Shown here piece by piece: positions 7,484-15,087 of a stretch of DNA of 64,000 bases. The first letter of the stretch is position 1. Every line of letters starts with the position of its first letter. Below the pieces are notes generated by a model. That model worked only from the letters and a program-made list of their open reading frames with translations, was not told where the DNA came from and made no database searches. The DNA is from JAWLHU01 sp041690255 (GTDB lineage Bacteria; Bacillota; Sulfobacillia; Symbiobacteriales; Symbiobacteriaceae): NCBI GenBank assembly GCA_041690255.1, contig JAWLHU010000019.1, positions 1-64,000 on the forward strand. Reading direction: 5' to 3'. Made by a program: the position numbers and the translations under genes.

Positions 7484-8248
7484 ATGAATCGCACTCCACC
7501 AGTGGCTGTACGGCGGCACCTTCGTAAGGAAGTGGGCTTTGGCTGTCCGGTTGACGACTGCGGGAACCCGTACCTGACCTGGCACCACTTCGATCCACCT
7601 TGGCATGAGAGGAAGCACCACAATCCCGAGGGGATGGTAGCTCTGTGCCAAGAGCATCACTCAAAGGCCGACGCTGGGGCCTATACGCCTGACCAACTCA
7701 GGGATTTCAAGCGGGTCAAGAGCCCACAAGTATCGGGGCGCTTCGACTGGATGCGTAACCGTCTCTTGACCATCTTGGGCGGGAACTTCTACTACGAAGT
7801 CCCTATTCTGTTTGAGTTCCGGGGCCACCCGGTTGTTTGGTTCCGGCAGGACGATAGGGGAACACTCTTGCTCAACCTAAGAATGCTTACGACAGCCAGG
7901 GAACCCAGACTAGTAGTTGAGGATAACGACTGGGTTAGCTTGGGGACTCCTGCTGATCTGGAGTGCCCTCCTTCAGGCAGACTGATCAGTGTTAGGTATG
8001 ATAACGGAGACTCGCTGCGGGTCGAGTTCAGTGAGGCTGAGGATTGTCACTCGTTGTCACAGGAGTATCCAGATGCTAGAATATGCGAGTGGCCCGTGGC
8101 GTTTCCTATAACGACGGTTAAGGTGTGGATGTCGGTCAGTGGGACAGAGTTGTCCTTTTCTCCAACAGCTACAACTCTTCCAGGACGAAACGTGTTGCAG
8201 AACTCCTTTTTCCAACGTGGCAGGGTTGCACTATCGTACGGCTCCTGA
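7484..8248 (+). CDS. HNH-nuclease-like protein with unknown C-terminal domain
   Basis: A 254-residue protein; ATG 7484 is chosen because GGAGGTG lies four bases upstream. Residues 20-65 resemble an HNH core: two cysteines (CPVDDC), a His-His pair (TWHHFDPPWHERKHHNPEG) and a terminal CQEHH. This fits a zinc-stabilised His-Me finger nuclease or a degenerate zinc-binding relative. The remaining 180 residues are beta-rich and unrecognised. The gene follows the Xre regulator closely and ends at a strong terminator. Base composition is lower in GC than the transfer genes, which hints at separate acquisition. It might be a restriction or defence component, but nothing proves it. Confidence 0.55.
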   Translation: MNRTPPVAVRRHLRKEVGFGCPVDDCGNPYLTWHHFDPPWHERKHHNPEGMVALCQEHHSKADAGAYTPDQLRDFKRVKSPQVSGRFDWMRNRLLTILGGNFYYEVPILFEFRGHPVVWFRQDDRGTLLLNLRMLTTAREPRLVVEDNDWVSLGTPADLECPPSGRLISVRYDNGDSLRVEFSEAEDCHSLSQEYPDARICEWPVAFPITTVKVWMSVSGTELSFSPTATTLPGRNVLQNSFFQRGRVALSYGS

Positions 8249-8256
8249 AAACAAGA

Positions 8257-8289
8257 AGCGGCCGGCCAGGTACTCCCTGATCGGCCGCT
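8257..8289. terminator. Convergent terminator hairpin
   Basis: AGCGGCCG pairs with CGGCCGCT around a 17-base loop, followed by TGTTGTCTGTTG. It lies between the convergent HNH-like and lipoprotein genes and can serve both. Confidence 0.6.
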
Positions 8290-8306
8290 GTTGTCTGTTG
8301 TGGGGT

Positions 8307-8708
8307 CTACTCGACCTTGGTGATCATCCACCTGCCGCCATCCTTAGCGAAGTGCCAGGTCATGGTGCGGATGCCCTCTTTCTTGTCAGGCTGCCTGTAA
8401 GTCGTGATCTGCACGAGCACGACGGACTCGCTCCGCTCCAGGCGGTCCTTCACCTCATAGCTCTTCGCCTCGCCAGAGTCGCAGATCCGATCTAGGTAGT
8501 TCCGGACCCATTGCGGGTCTCGATCCCAGGTCTTTGCTCCGTTCTCGAAGCGATGGACTGCCTTCTTGTAGGCACCGGCCCGGCACTCCTCCATCACCTG
8601 TTCGATCACCTGGTCCGGTGTCTCGGAGTTGCTCTTGGCGGATCCGCAACCAGAAAGAAGCGCCACCATGAGGATGGCGAGAGAAACCATCAAACCGACT
8701 CGTATCAT
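8307..8708 (-). CDS. Small secreted lipoprotein
   Basis: A 133-residue protein with a lipoprotein signal (MIRVGLMVSLAILMVALLSGC, cysteine at 21). The mature domain of about 110 residues has a helix followed by strands (VLVQITTYRQ, MTWHFAKDGGRWMITKVE). This is the cone-shaped NTF2/DUF4878-like pattern often found in Gram-positive lipoproteins that guard against element-encoded processes or bind peptides. It is the third gene of the TPR regulator / Phr-like peptide operon, 24 bases after the peptide gene, with GGAAGG upstream of the ATG. It could help process, sense or exclude the signal, but this is inference from position. Confidence 0.6.
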   Translation of the reverse strand: MIRVGLMVSLAILMVALLSGCGSAKSNSETPDQVIEQVMEECRAGAYKKAVHRFENGAKTWDRDPQWVRNYLDRICDSGEAKSYEVKDRLERSESVVLVQITTYRQPDKKEGIRTMTWHFAKDGGRWMITKVE

Positions 8709-8732
8709 TCACTGAAGCCTTCCTTCCCGCTG

Positions 8733-8870
8733 TTACCGTGGGTCGATAGAGCCGAAGCTCTGGATGGACACGGCCCTGTCCGTGACCTTGGGACCGTTCA
8801 CAGCCAGTGCTGAAGGGGCCACTGCAAGCACTGTCAGAGCGAGGATCAGCAGAAACAGAACTCGCCGCAT
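8733..8870 (-). CDS. Phr-like secreted signalling prepeptide (45 aa)
   Basis: ATG 8870, with GGGGGAGAG seven bases upstream, opens a 45-residue frame. The first 23 residues (MRRVLFLLILALTVLAVAPS, then ALA) are a complete signal peptide with an AxA cleavage site. The mature tail of 22 residues begins VNGPKVTD and ends SFGSIDPR. The gene lies 21 bases after the TPR regulator gene. Small exported peptide downstream of a TPR protein is the hallmark of Rap-Phr and related RRNPP cassettes, in which the C-terminal few residues become the imported signal. GSIDPR or a shorter C-terminal piece is the likely pheromone by analogy. No homologue is recognised; the call rests on layout. Confidence 0.6.
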   Translation of the reverse strand: MRRVLFLLILALTVLAVAPSALAVNGPKVTDRAVSIQSFGSIDPR

Positions 8871-8891
8871 AGGACTCTCCCCCCTCACTGC

Positions 8892-9797
8892 TTAGGGCAT
8901 TTCGCTCACTTGCGTCGGCTCGACGGCTCCCTCGCCAACGGCTTCCCGGATCTTGGCCTCCAGTTCCACACACAGGACCACCAGGTGCGTCTCCTTGGCG
9001 GCCAGGGCGATGTTAAGGGCCTCGTGAACCAGCCTCTTGGCTCCAGTGAGATCCTTCGAATGAAGGCGAAGCTGAGCGGCTACCCAACGAGCACAAGCTT
9101 TGTGCGCCTCGGAGACCTCTGCCCGGCCCTCCAGGACAGGGGCCAAGTAACCCATGGCTGTATCTTGGTCACCGGCTACGCAGTGATTGAAGGCGTAGAG
9201 GATCAGTTGCTCGGTCGCAAAGTCCTGGGGAGCCTCCTGGTACATGGAGGCCGTCTGTATGTGCTTCTTGGCTTCCTGTGCGTTCCCCAAAAGGAGCAGG
9301 AGCCAGGCGATGTTCTGGTGCGTATCGGCTACGTCCCGCATTGGCTGCCGGTCTAAGAAGCAGCGAAGGGCTTGCTTGTAGGCAGCCAGAGCAAGTGGGT
9401 ACTGCCTGTCCTGCCAATAGACCCAACCGAGGTTGTAGTGGGCCTTCCCCTCATGGCGCCGGGCCTCAGTGTATCGGGGCAGGTGGAGCAGAAATTCTTC
9501 CAGGCTTCGCCGGGCCTCGTGGCGGTTACCGAGGATGATGTGCGTGCCGCTAAGGTCCAGCTGCATGAAGCCGATCCCGTCCCAGTCGCTGGACCGGGTC
9601 GAGTAGGGGATCCCCACTTCAAGGTACCCGGCAGCCAGGTCGAACTGGCGCAGGCCGAAAGCAGCTCGGCCAAGGTAACGATAGATGCGGCCGAGCGAGT
9701 AGTCGTCCAGATCGGGCAGACGGAGGAGGGCCTCCGCCTCTCGCTTCAGCTGAACCCATTCCTTCTGCTTGAACAGCTCTTCCAGCCGACGAAGCAC
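8892..9797 (-). CDS. TPR-repeat regulator, Rap-like (no DNA-binding domain)
   Basis: A 301-residue all-helical protein made of tetratricopeptide repeats, for example YLGRAAFGLRQFDLAAGYLE, HYNLGWVYWQDRQYPLALAA and TAKKHI-type helices. It starts at GTG 9797. Unlike PlcR or NprR it has no helix-turn-helix, and it is shorter than Bacillus Rap proteins (about 375 residues) because the N-terminal three-helix bundle is reduced or absent. Rap-type proteins bind a response regulator or transcription factor and are switched off by a re-imported peptide. Here the candidate peptide is encoded immediately downstream. The target could be the Xre or another element regulator; this is inference. Confidence 0.65.
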   Translation of the reverse strand: MLRRLEELFKQKEWVQLKREAEALLRLPDLDDYSLGRIYRYLGRAAFGLRQFDLAAGYLEVGIPYSTRSSDWDGIGFMQLDLSGTHIILGNRHEARRSLEEFLLHLPRYTEARRHEGKAHYNLGWVYWQDRQYPLALAAYKQALRCFLDRQPMRDVADTHQNIAWLLLLLGNAQEAKKHIQTASMYQEAPQDFATEQLILYAFNHCVAGDQDTAMGYLAPVLEGRAEVSEAHKACARWVAAQLRLHSKDLTGAKRLVHEALNIALAAKETHLVVLCVELEAKIREAVGEGAVEPTQVSEMP

Positions 9798-10021
9798 GGC
9801 GTCACCATCCTCTCGTTTGCCGTCTTCCCATATTATGCCATATTATCTCCGGAGCCGCAATAGTCAGATTCCGTGTTTTCGTTACCTGGGAGGTGAATCA
9901 TCAGTGGAGTCCATGTAGTTCATGTAGTAGCGAAGTGATAAATCTTACGAACCAGATTCAGGGTCAGAGGCATCGTTATTATGTCACTACCAAATTGGAG
10001 AATCATGGAGGTGTGTCAACA
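9798..10021. promoter_or_regulatory. Divergent gap between the TPR-Phr operon and a membrane-protein gene
   Basis: The 224 bases are AT-rich near 9825-9850 (tandem CATATTATGCCATATTATC), which probably includes the minus-strand promoter of the TPR operon. The plus strand has no recognisable gene before GTG 10022. An in-frame extension to 9893 is possible but has low coding character. Confidence 0.35.
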
Positions 10022-10732
10022 GTGTTTGAGTTCCTGGGAAAGCTGTTGGGTTCGGTCTTCTCAGATCCCACGGAGCAGACCCTCAGCGTGATCCTTATCC
10101 TTTTAGCAGTAGGCATCTGGTGGATCCACCGCCAAGTGCTTGATGAAGAAGAAAAGGACCTTCGCAGTCTTATTGAGTTGCATAGAACCTTCTACTCGCC
10201 TGCATTGCAGCTACTTCGTCTTCGGAATCGAATGACGCCCGACGAGTTTAAGGAGTCATTCCGCTCTCTAATCGTTGAACAATCCGCTCTCATCTCAACG
10301 GACGCCGCCGAACAGACTGGGGAGCTTCGCAAGGAGATAGTATGTTGGGCTAGCGGAGAAGACAGAGAACCGGCACTTCTCGTTCTCTTTGAAGAGGCTG
10401 AACTTCGAGTATCGACAAGCATAGCTACGACACCTGAGCCCGGCTCTAGAATTACGCGCCTGGCGCGTTGGCTCGTCTTGACCATGATGAACCTTGGGGG
10501 AATTCTTGCCATGTTCATGCTTATCTTTGGAGCAATCGGCCTGCTAGGGTCCCTGGCCACCTATCAGATACCGGCATGGATCTTGTTCGCGGGTGCAATA
10601 GTTCTGGCCATCCTGGTGGGTTCGGTTTGGGGGTTGTTCGAGCGGTACAAGCAGGATCGTCGGAAGAAGGAGATCGAAGCACGAATCAAGGAAGCAACCA
10701 AGAGCCGTAACTCAGCCCGAGGACGCAAGTAA
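10022..10732 (+). CDS. Membrane protein with cytoplasmic helical domain, function unknown
   Basis: A 236-residue protein. I chose GTG 10022 because GGAGG lies ten bases upstream; a longer in-frame start at 9893 adds 43 residues of poor character. There is one hydrophobic helix near the N-terminus (LSVILILLAVGIWWIH), a long helical soluble region (about 35-140) and two C-terminal helices (MNLGGILAMFMLIFGAIGLL and WILFAGAIVLAILVGSVWGL). A Lys/Arg-rich tail follows (YKQDRRKKEIEARIKEA). No family is recognised. The gene is single and followed by a good terminator. Composition is lower in GC than the neighbouring transfer genes, in line with accessory cargo. Confidence 0.55.
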   Translation: MFEFLGKLLGSVFSDPTEQTLSVILILLAVGIWWIHRQVLDEEEKDLRSLIELHRTFYSPALQLLRLRNRMTPDEFKESFRSLIVEQSALISTDAAEQTGELRKEIVCWASGEDREPALLVLFEEAELRVSTSIATTPEPGSRITRLARWLVLTMMNLGGILAMFMLIFGAIGLLGSLATYQIPAWILFAGAIVLAILVGSVWGLFERYKQDRRKKEIEARIKEATKSRNSARGRK

Positions 10733-10753
10733 GGGTGTCAGTGATTCGCTCGC

Positions 10754-10795
10754 CAGCACAGGGCAGGAGATGATCTCCAGCCCTGTGCTGTTTTA
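10754..10795 (+). terminator. Rho-independent terminator
   Basis: CAGCACAGGGC pairs with GCCCTGTGCTG, with an inner GGAGAT-ATCTCC stem, followed by TTTTA. It closes the membrane-protein gene and may also act on the opposing recombinase transcript. Confidence 0.75.
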
Positions 10796-10812
10796 TGGAC
10801 AAGCTAGGGGCG

Positions 10813-12390
10813 CTAAACCCTCCAGTAGAAGTCGACCTCCGGCACCTTCCCCTTCCCTTTGGGCTTGTACACCTCCATATAGTCCAGGACACGGCCCAGG
10901 ATCTCCTTCTGCGTCTCCAGGGTCAGTTCGCTCCAGTGGTCAATTCGCTCCATCCAATCCAGCAGTGCCTCAAGCTCCGCCTTCGAGCTCTCCTGCGCCG
11001 CGGCCTCCCGCTCCAGGGCGTCCCGCTGCGTCAGGATCTCCTGCCGCTCCGCCTCGATATCGGCCTCGAAGGCCCGCTTCTCCTTGAGCGTGATCTCGCC
11101 CTTTCGGGCCTGGCGGACCACCCGGGCCAGGTCCTCATCCAGCTTCTCCGCCAGCCGGCCCAGCTCGGCCAGCCGCTGCTTTACCGCCTCGCCGGCCAGG
11201 CTGCCCTCGCTCTGCTCCTTCTCCCAACGCTCCCGCACCCGGGCGATCGTCTCCTCCCGATCGGGGAACCGCTTCATGACCTCATCGCCCACGATCGGCT
11301 CAATCACATGGGCATAGACAAAGCCGCCGCCCGTGGGGCAGCCGATCCCACCGCGGGCAATCTCCTTGTTGGAGCACCGGTAGTATCGCCGGCCCAGCCG
11401 GTCGTAGCCGGTGATCATCCGGCCGCCGCACCGGCAGCGCAGAACGCCGGTCAGGAGGTGCGAGGCCTTCACCCGTGGCCCCTGCTCCTTCACCTTGTCG
11501 GACCACTCCACCAGCACCCGCTGGGCCGCCTCGAAGGTCTGCTCACTCAGGATCGCCAACTCGGGAACCCGGTCAGGCTCCACCAGGGGCTGCTCCCGCT
11601 TCTTGAGTACCCGCTTGCCGTTCGGCTTCTGCACCCAGAAGCGCCGGCCGAACTCCGGGTACCCGATGTAGATCCTGGCCCGCAGCAAGCTCCGGATCGT
11701 AAAGGCCCACCACCCCTTCCCCTCAGGACCGGGAATGCCCATGGTGTTCAGCCGGGCCGCAATCGCGGAGGGCCCAAGCCGCTCGTCGACCACCAGGCCG
11801 AAGATCAGCCGGACCACGCTGGCCTCCTCTTCGTTGATCCCCAGCTTCCCCTTGGCCACCCGGGTGTACCCGTAAGGCGGCTTCCCAGATCCCCAGGCCC
11901 CTCCCTCCTTCACCCGACGAAGAAGGCCGGAGTAGGTGCGCTCTCGGATCAGTGCCCGCTCATACTCGGCAAAGCCGGCGAGGATGGCGAAGAAGACCCG
12001 GCCGAGGGCATCGGTCGTGTTGACCGGCTGTGATACACTCTTATAGTGACAGGTCCCTTCCCACTCGCGAAGGACAAGCTCGACACAATCGACCAGGGAG
12101 CGCGAGAGCCGGTCGATCTTGAGGCTGACGACGCAATCGACCTGGCCCTTCTTGACCGCCGCCCGCAATTGGGTCATGGCCGGCCGGTCTAGCGTGGCCC
12201 CCGAATAGCCATCATCAATGAAGATCAGGTTCTCGCTCACCTTCCAGCCCTGTGATGCCAGATAGGCCTTCCCACGCTCCAACTGCTCCTGGAGGGTTGT
12301 TCCCTCCCCCTGCTCCTCGGTAGACCACCGTACATAGATCGCCACCGCATCCGGCCGGATGGGCTTGTCCTCTCCCATAGGCATGGACAT
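10813..12390 (-). CDS. Large serine recombinase
   Basis: A 525-residue protein, started at the ATG at 12390 (MSMPMGEDKPIRP) with GGGGTG nine bases upstream. The resolvase domain (about 12-155) has the catalytic serine in YVRWSTEEQ and the conserved GYSGATLDRPA and IDRLSRSL segments. A recombinase domain follows, then a zinc ribbon (CRCGG ... YYRC, about 330-370) and a long coiled coil near the C-terminus. Large serine recombinases integrate and excise elements at short att sites. It resembles the recombinase at 17068 in the WSTEEQGxGTTL signature. No prkA-type att core is seen beside it, so its own att site is unknown; it may belong to the conjugative element proper or to a nested insertion. 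Confidence 0.9.
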   Translation of the reverse strand: MSMPMGEDKPIRPDAVAIYVRWSTEEQGEGTTLQEQLERGKAYLASQGWKVSENLIFIDDGYSGATLDRPAMTQLRAAVKKGQVDCVVSLKIDRLSRSLVDCVELVLREWEGTCHYKSVSQPVNTTDALGRVFFAILAGFAEYERALIRERTYSGLLRRVKEGGAWGSGKPPYGYTRVAKGKLGINEEEASVVRLIFGLVVDERLGPSAIAARLNTMGIPGPEGKGWWAFTIRSLLRARIYIGYPEFGRRFWVQKPNGKRVLKKREQPLVEPDRVPELAILSEQTFEAAQRVLVEWSDKVKEQGPRVKASHLLTGVLRCRCGGRMITGYDRLGRRYYRCSNKEIARGGIGCPTGGGFVYAHVIEPIVGDEVMKRFPDREETIARVRERWEKEQSEGSLAGEAVKQRLAELGRLAEKLDEDLARVVRQARKGEITLKEKRAFEADIEAERQEILTQRDALEREAAAQESSKAELEALLDWMERIDHWSELTLETQKEILGRVLDYMEVYKPKGKGKVPEVDFYWRV

Positions 12391-12937
12391 TCTCGTACAC
12401 CCCACTAATCCAATTTCTGCCTGACACACTCTATTGTATCAGATTTGGGATGCACTCGTCCGCATATATCATCGCAAACCGGCCCGTCTTGATGAAGTGG
12501 TACAATTAAGATTACGACTCGGGGCGACTAAAAACGACAACCGGGCTGGCCGTAGTTGGCTGCCCGGTTTGACTATGTCTTGGGTGGACCCTGCTCCCTG
12601 TCAGACGCTTCCGGGGGGAGAGATTCTTGTCGGAGTCGGATCAACCCTCGGCGGAGACCCTTACCCAGGATCCGTAGAGCTCTCTCGAAGGCCTCTGGAT
12701 CATGGACAGGATCTAGGCGTTTGATCCGCACTTCTCCCACTCACCCTCGCCTCCGTTCCCGTGGCACTGCTATACCGAATTATGCAGGGAACCGACAGGA
12801 TGTGACAGTGCAGGACAGTGTTTTCGCCTCTGGATTCCGAGGAAGATCGCCTCTGATAACCGTGTACTGCAGAGAGGATTTCCATTAGAAAGGCATAATG
12901 TTACCATGTAATACTTTATTAATCCGGAGGTGTGAGC
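12391..12937. other. Non-coding gap between recombinase and OLD-like gene
   Basis: No convincing gene. A hairpin at 12539-12569 (AACCGGGC / GCCCGGTT) could be a terminator or att-arm structure. Bases from 12760 on become AT-rich and presumably contain the promoter of the OLD-like gene. Composition changes across this gap, which suggests a junction between DNA of different origin. Confidence 0.35.
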
Positions 12938-14818
12938 ATGCCCTTTCCGACATCAGTCTCGTTTACCCTACCCGAAGTATTTGGTGAAAACGAGGTCAAC
13001 CTAACAATCCATGATGGTGTAACGACTCTTGTTGGTCCGAATGGTTGCGGAAAAACACAACTTTTGCGCGCACTTAAAAAACATCTGAGACCACATATAG
13101 ACCCCAAAAAACATATACGCTTTTTATCGGCAGGGAGATTAGGACAGTTGGAACCTTTCCGTTCAATCTATGATGGACGTCGTGACACCCCCATGTACGA
13201 GAACGTCAGTTTTGGTGGAAGGGAGGTTAAGGACTACAGACACAAAATTGAAACCTCTATTGGTGACTTCCAGACGATGACGGTGCGGCCGGATGTCCAT
13301 CTGAAGGTAAATGAACGTATCAGGAAACTACTCGGTCGTGACGTCATTTTGGAGGGCGATGTAAACGGCCTCAAGGTGCTGTTCAGCCGTCTGGATGCAA
13401 AAGGAAGCCCTTACCTAGCCTCAAAGGAGGCGAGTGGTCTTCTCCATATCGTATCTGTTCTCGCTGCCTTGTACGATGACGAGGTGGGCGCAATCCTAGT
13501 AGACGAACCGGAGGTTTCGCTACATCCTCAACTTCAGGCGTACCTATTGCAGGAGATACATTACGTAGCCGGCAACCCAGACACGGGGAAGAAACTAGTT
13601 ATAATGGCAACACACAGCACCTCCATGATTAGCATCCGGGAGCCGCAAGATTTGAGTCGCTACATCTTCTTAACCCCAGGGTCCGTTCCTCGCCAAATTG
13701 AACCAAGTACTCCGGAATTGCACAACTCCAGACTAATGGGTCTCATATTTCGTTTGGGTTCCAGTCATAAAGAAGCCCTCTTTAGTTCGCGCCCACTGTT
13801 AGTAGAAGGACCTAGCGACAAGATAATTTGCGATGCCCTCGACCATAAGCTTGGACTTCACCTGACAGCACACGGCTCTCACATCTTGCCTGTAATCGGC
13901 AAAGGGGAGATTCCCACTGTGGTGAAGCTGATGCGCCTCGTCGGAAAAGAACCCGTTGTTCTAGCTGACCTAGATTCCCTCGCTGATGGGCTTGAGTTTG
14001 TCTCCATGTACGCGTCTGATGAGCGTGCAAATAGGTTGGCACATGACTATGGACATGCCAATCTGTCCAGTTTTGCACGCGGGGTTTACGGTGACTTCTC
14101 AAAGAGCGTCGAGACAGATTGGTCAGTCCTATCTCCTTTGGTGGCATCTCATCCATATTGGGTGAACAGGGATCCAGATAAGGACGAGCGGATCGCCCGT
14201 CGTAGAAGTGTAATGGCTTCGCTGTTATCAACATCCGAGGAAACCATCAGTGACACTTGGCCCCCTTCCTGGCTCACCTTACGCCGCCGTCTTCTAACCC
14301 TTTTCGAATTCCTAGAAGCGGCTGGATGTTTCATCCTACGGCGCGGTACTATAGAGGGTTATTATGTTCACGCCGTTACGAATACAACTACCGACAAGCC
14401 TACTGCGGCTAATGCGGAAAGCAACGCCCTCCTCGGAGCTCCTCTTGAACTCGTACATGCCCAATACGATGATATTGTTAGATGCTTGGAGTACGCTAGT
14501 TCTGGCCCTAGCATCGACGAAGGAGAAGCCCTCGCACGGGTACTAGTAGCAGCGGTCTCCCCTCTACTGTTTTCGATGACCGAGAGTACAACAGATACTG
14601 AATTGGCGGTAGCTGCACGACAGATGGTTGGGGAAAAAGCTGGACTGTTTGAGTTTACCAATGCCTCAACTACTGGCAACATCCTGTTGCAGGTTGATCT
14701 CAAGACGGCCATACTCGATGTTTCCGGCTTTCCAGTCCGGTTCTCCAAAACACAGAACCCTGTTCACGAAGTACAGAAGCAAGTTCAATCTCGCTCGAGA
14801 CGTCAGGGTATAAGATAA
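12938..14818 (+). CDS. OLD-family-like ATPase with Toprim nuclease domain (possible phage defence)
   Basis: A 626-residue protein; ATG 12938 has GGAGG seven bases upstream. The N-terminal ABC-type ATPase has Walker A GPNGCGKT at 33-40, Walker B AILVDEPEVSLHPQ near 185 and an H-loop MATHST near 230. From about 288 a Toprim-like acidic pair appears: VEGPSDK, then VVLADLDSLADG near 343. This ATPase-Toprim layout is that of OLD nucleases and related defence proteins (Gabija GajA, PARIS). No UvrD-like GajB or other partner is adjacent. The gene is clearly richer in A+T than everything around it, with many AT-rich codons, so it was probably acquired recently. Confidence 0.7.
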   Translation: MPFPTSVSFTLPEVFGENEVNLTIHDGVTTLVGPNGCGKTQLLRALKKHLRPHIDPKKHIRFLSAGRLGQLEPFRSIYDGRRDTPMYENVSFGGREVKDYRHKIETSIGDFQTMTVRPDVHLKVNERIRKLLGRDVILEGDVNGLKVLFSRLDAKGSPYLASKEASGLLHIVSVLAALYDDEVGAILVDEPEVSLHPQLQAYLLQEIHYVAGNPDTGKKLVIMATHSTSMISIREPQDLSRYIFLTPGSVPRQIEPSTPELHNSRLMGLIFRLGSSHKEALFSSRPLLVEGPSDKIICDALDHKLGLHLTAHGSHILPVIGKGEIPTVVKLMRLVGKEPVVLADLDSLADGLEFVSMYASDERANRLAHDYGHANLSSFARGVYGDFSKSVETDWSVLSPLVASHPYWVNRDPDKDERIARRRSVMASLLSTSEETISDTWPPSWLTLRRRLLTLFEFLEAAGCFILRRGTIEGYYVHAVTNTTTDKPTAANAESNALLGAPLELVHAQYDDIVRCLEYASSGPSIDEGEALARVLVAAVSPLLFSMTESTTDTELAVAARQMVGEKAGLFEFTNASTTGNILLQVDLKTAILDVSGFPVRFSKTQNPVHEVQKQVQSRSRRQGIR

Positions 14819-15087
14819 AGTCTAGGCCTCAATCACCGCGCTTTCGCGGGCTGCCCTGGTTTAGGCCACACACGCTAGAGGAGGACCCTCAGGGGAAGCT
14901 TGGGGCAGTCCGAAGGGTTGTAGTTTCGTCATTGAGGGATCGGTGGAAGCATGGTAATACCGCCCAGGAGTACGGGGTTGTACACCTCTGTCCCCAGCCG
15001 TCAGGGAGAAAGCTGTGGCTCTGGAACCTTTGACAGCGGGGGCGCAGGGGCGTCTGTTAATTTCAAGCCGGTTGGCATGATAGGGTG
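14819..15087. other. Non-coding gap after the OLD-like gene
   Basis: No gene or known RNA recognised. There is a short hairpin CCGCG-CTTT-CGCGG near 14835. CGGGGGCGC at 15037 is the inverse of GCGCCCCCG at 15091, an inverted pair spanning the 3' end of the MobA-like gene. The gap may conceal a boundary between cargo and the mobilisation cassette. Confidence 0.3.

Noticed and set aside
10795..12033. 412-codon plus-strand frame opposite a recombinase gene
   Set aside because: The minus strand has clear serine recombinase motifs; the plus frame is a Leu/Pro/His/Arg-rich shadow typical of GC-rich DNA.
12434..12724. 96-codon plus-strand frame beside the 10813 recombinase, as another small divergent gene
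   Set aside because: No ribosome site, poor composition and overlap with a hairpin; it does not resemble the other small partner genes.
14819..15087. Group II intron or structured RNA after the OLD-like gene
   Set aside because: No domain V-like hairpin, no intron-encoded protein and no GUGYG start; only short G-rich inverted repeats.
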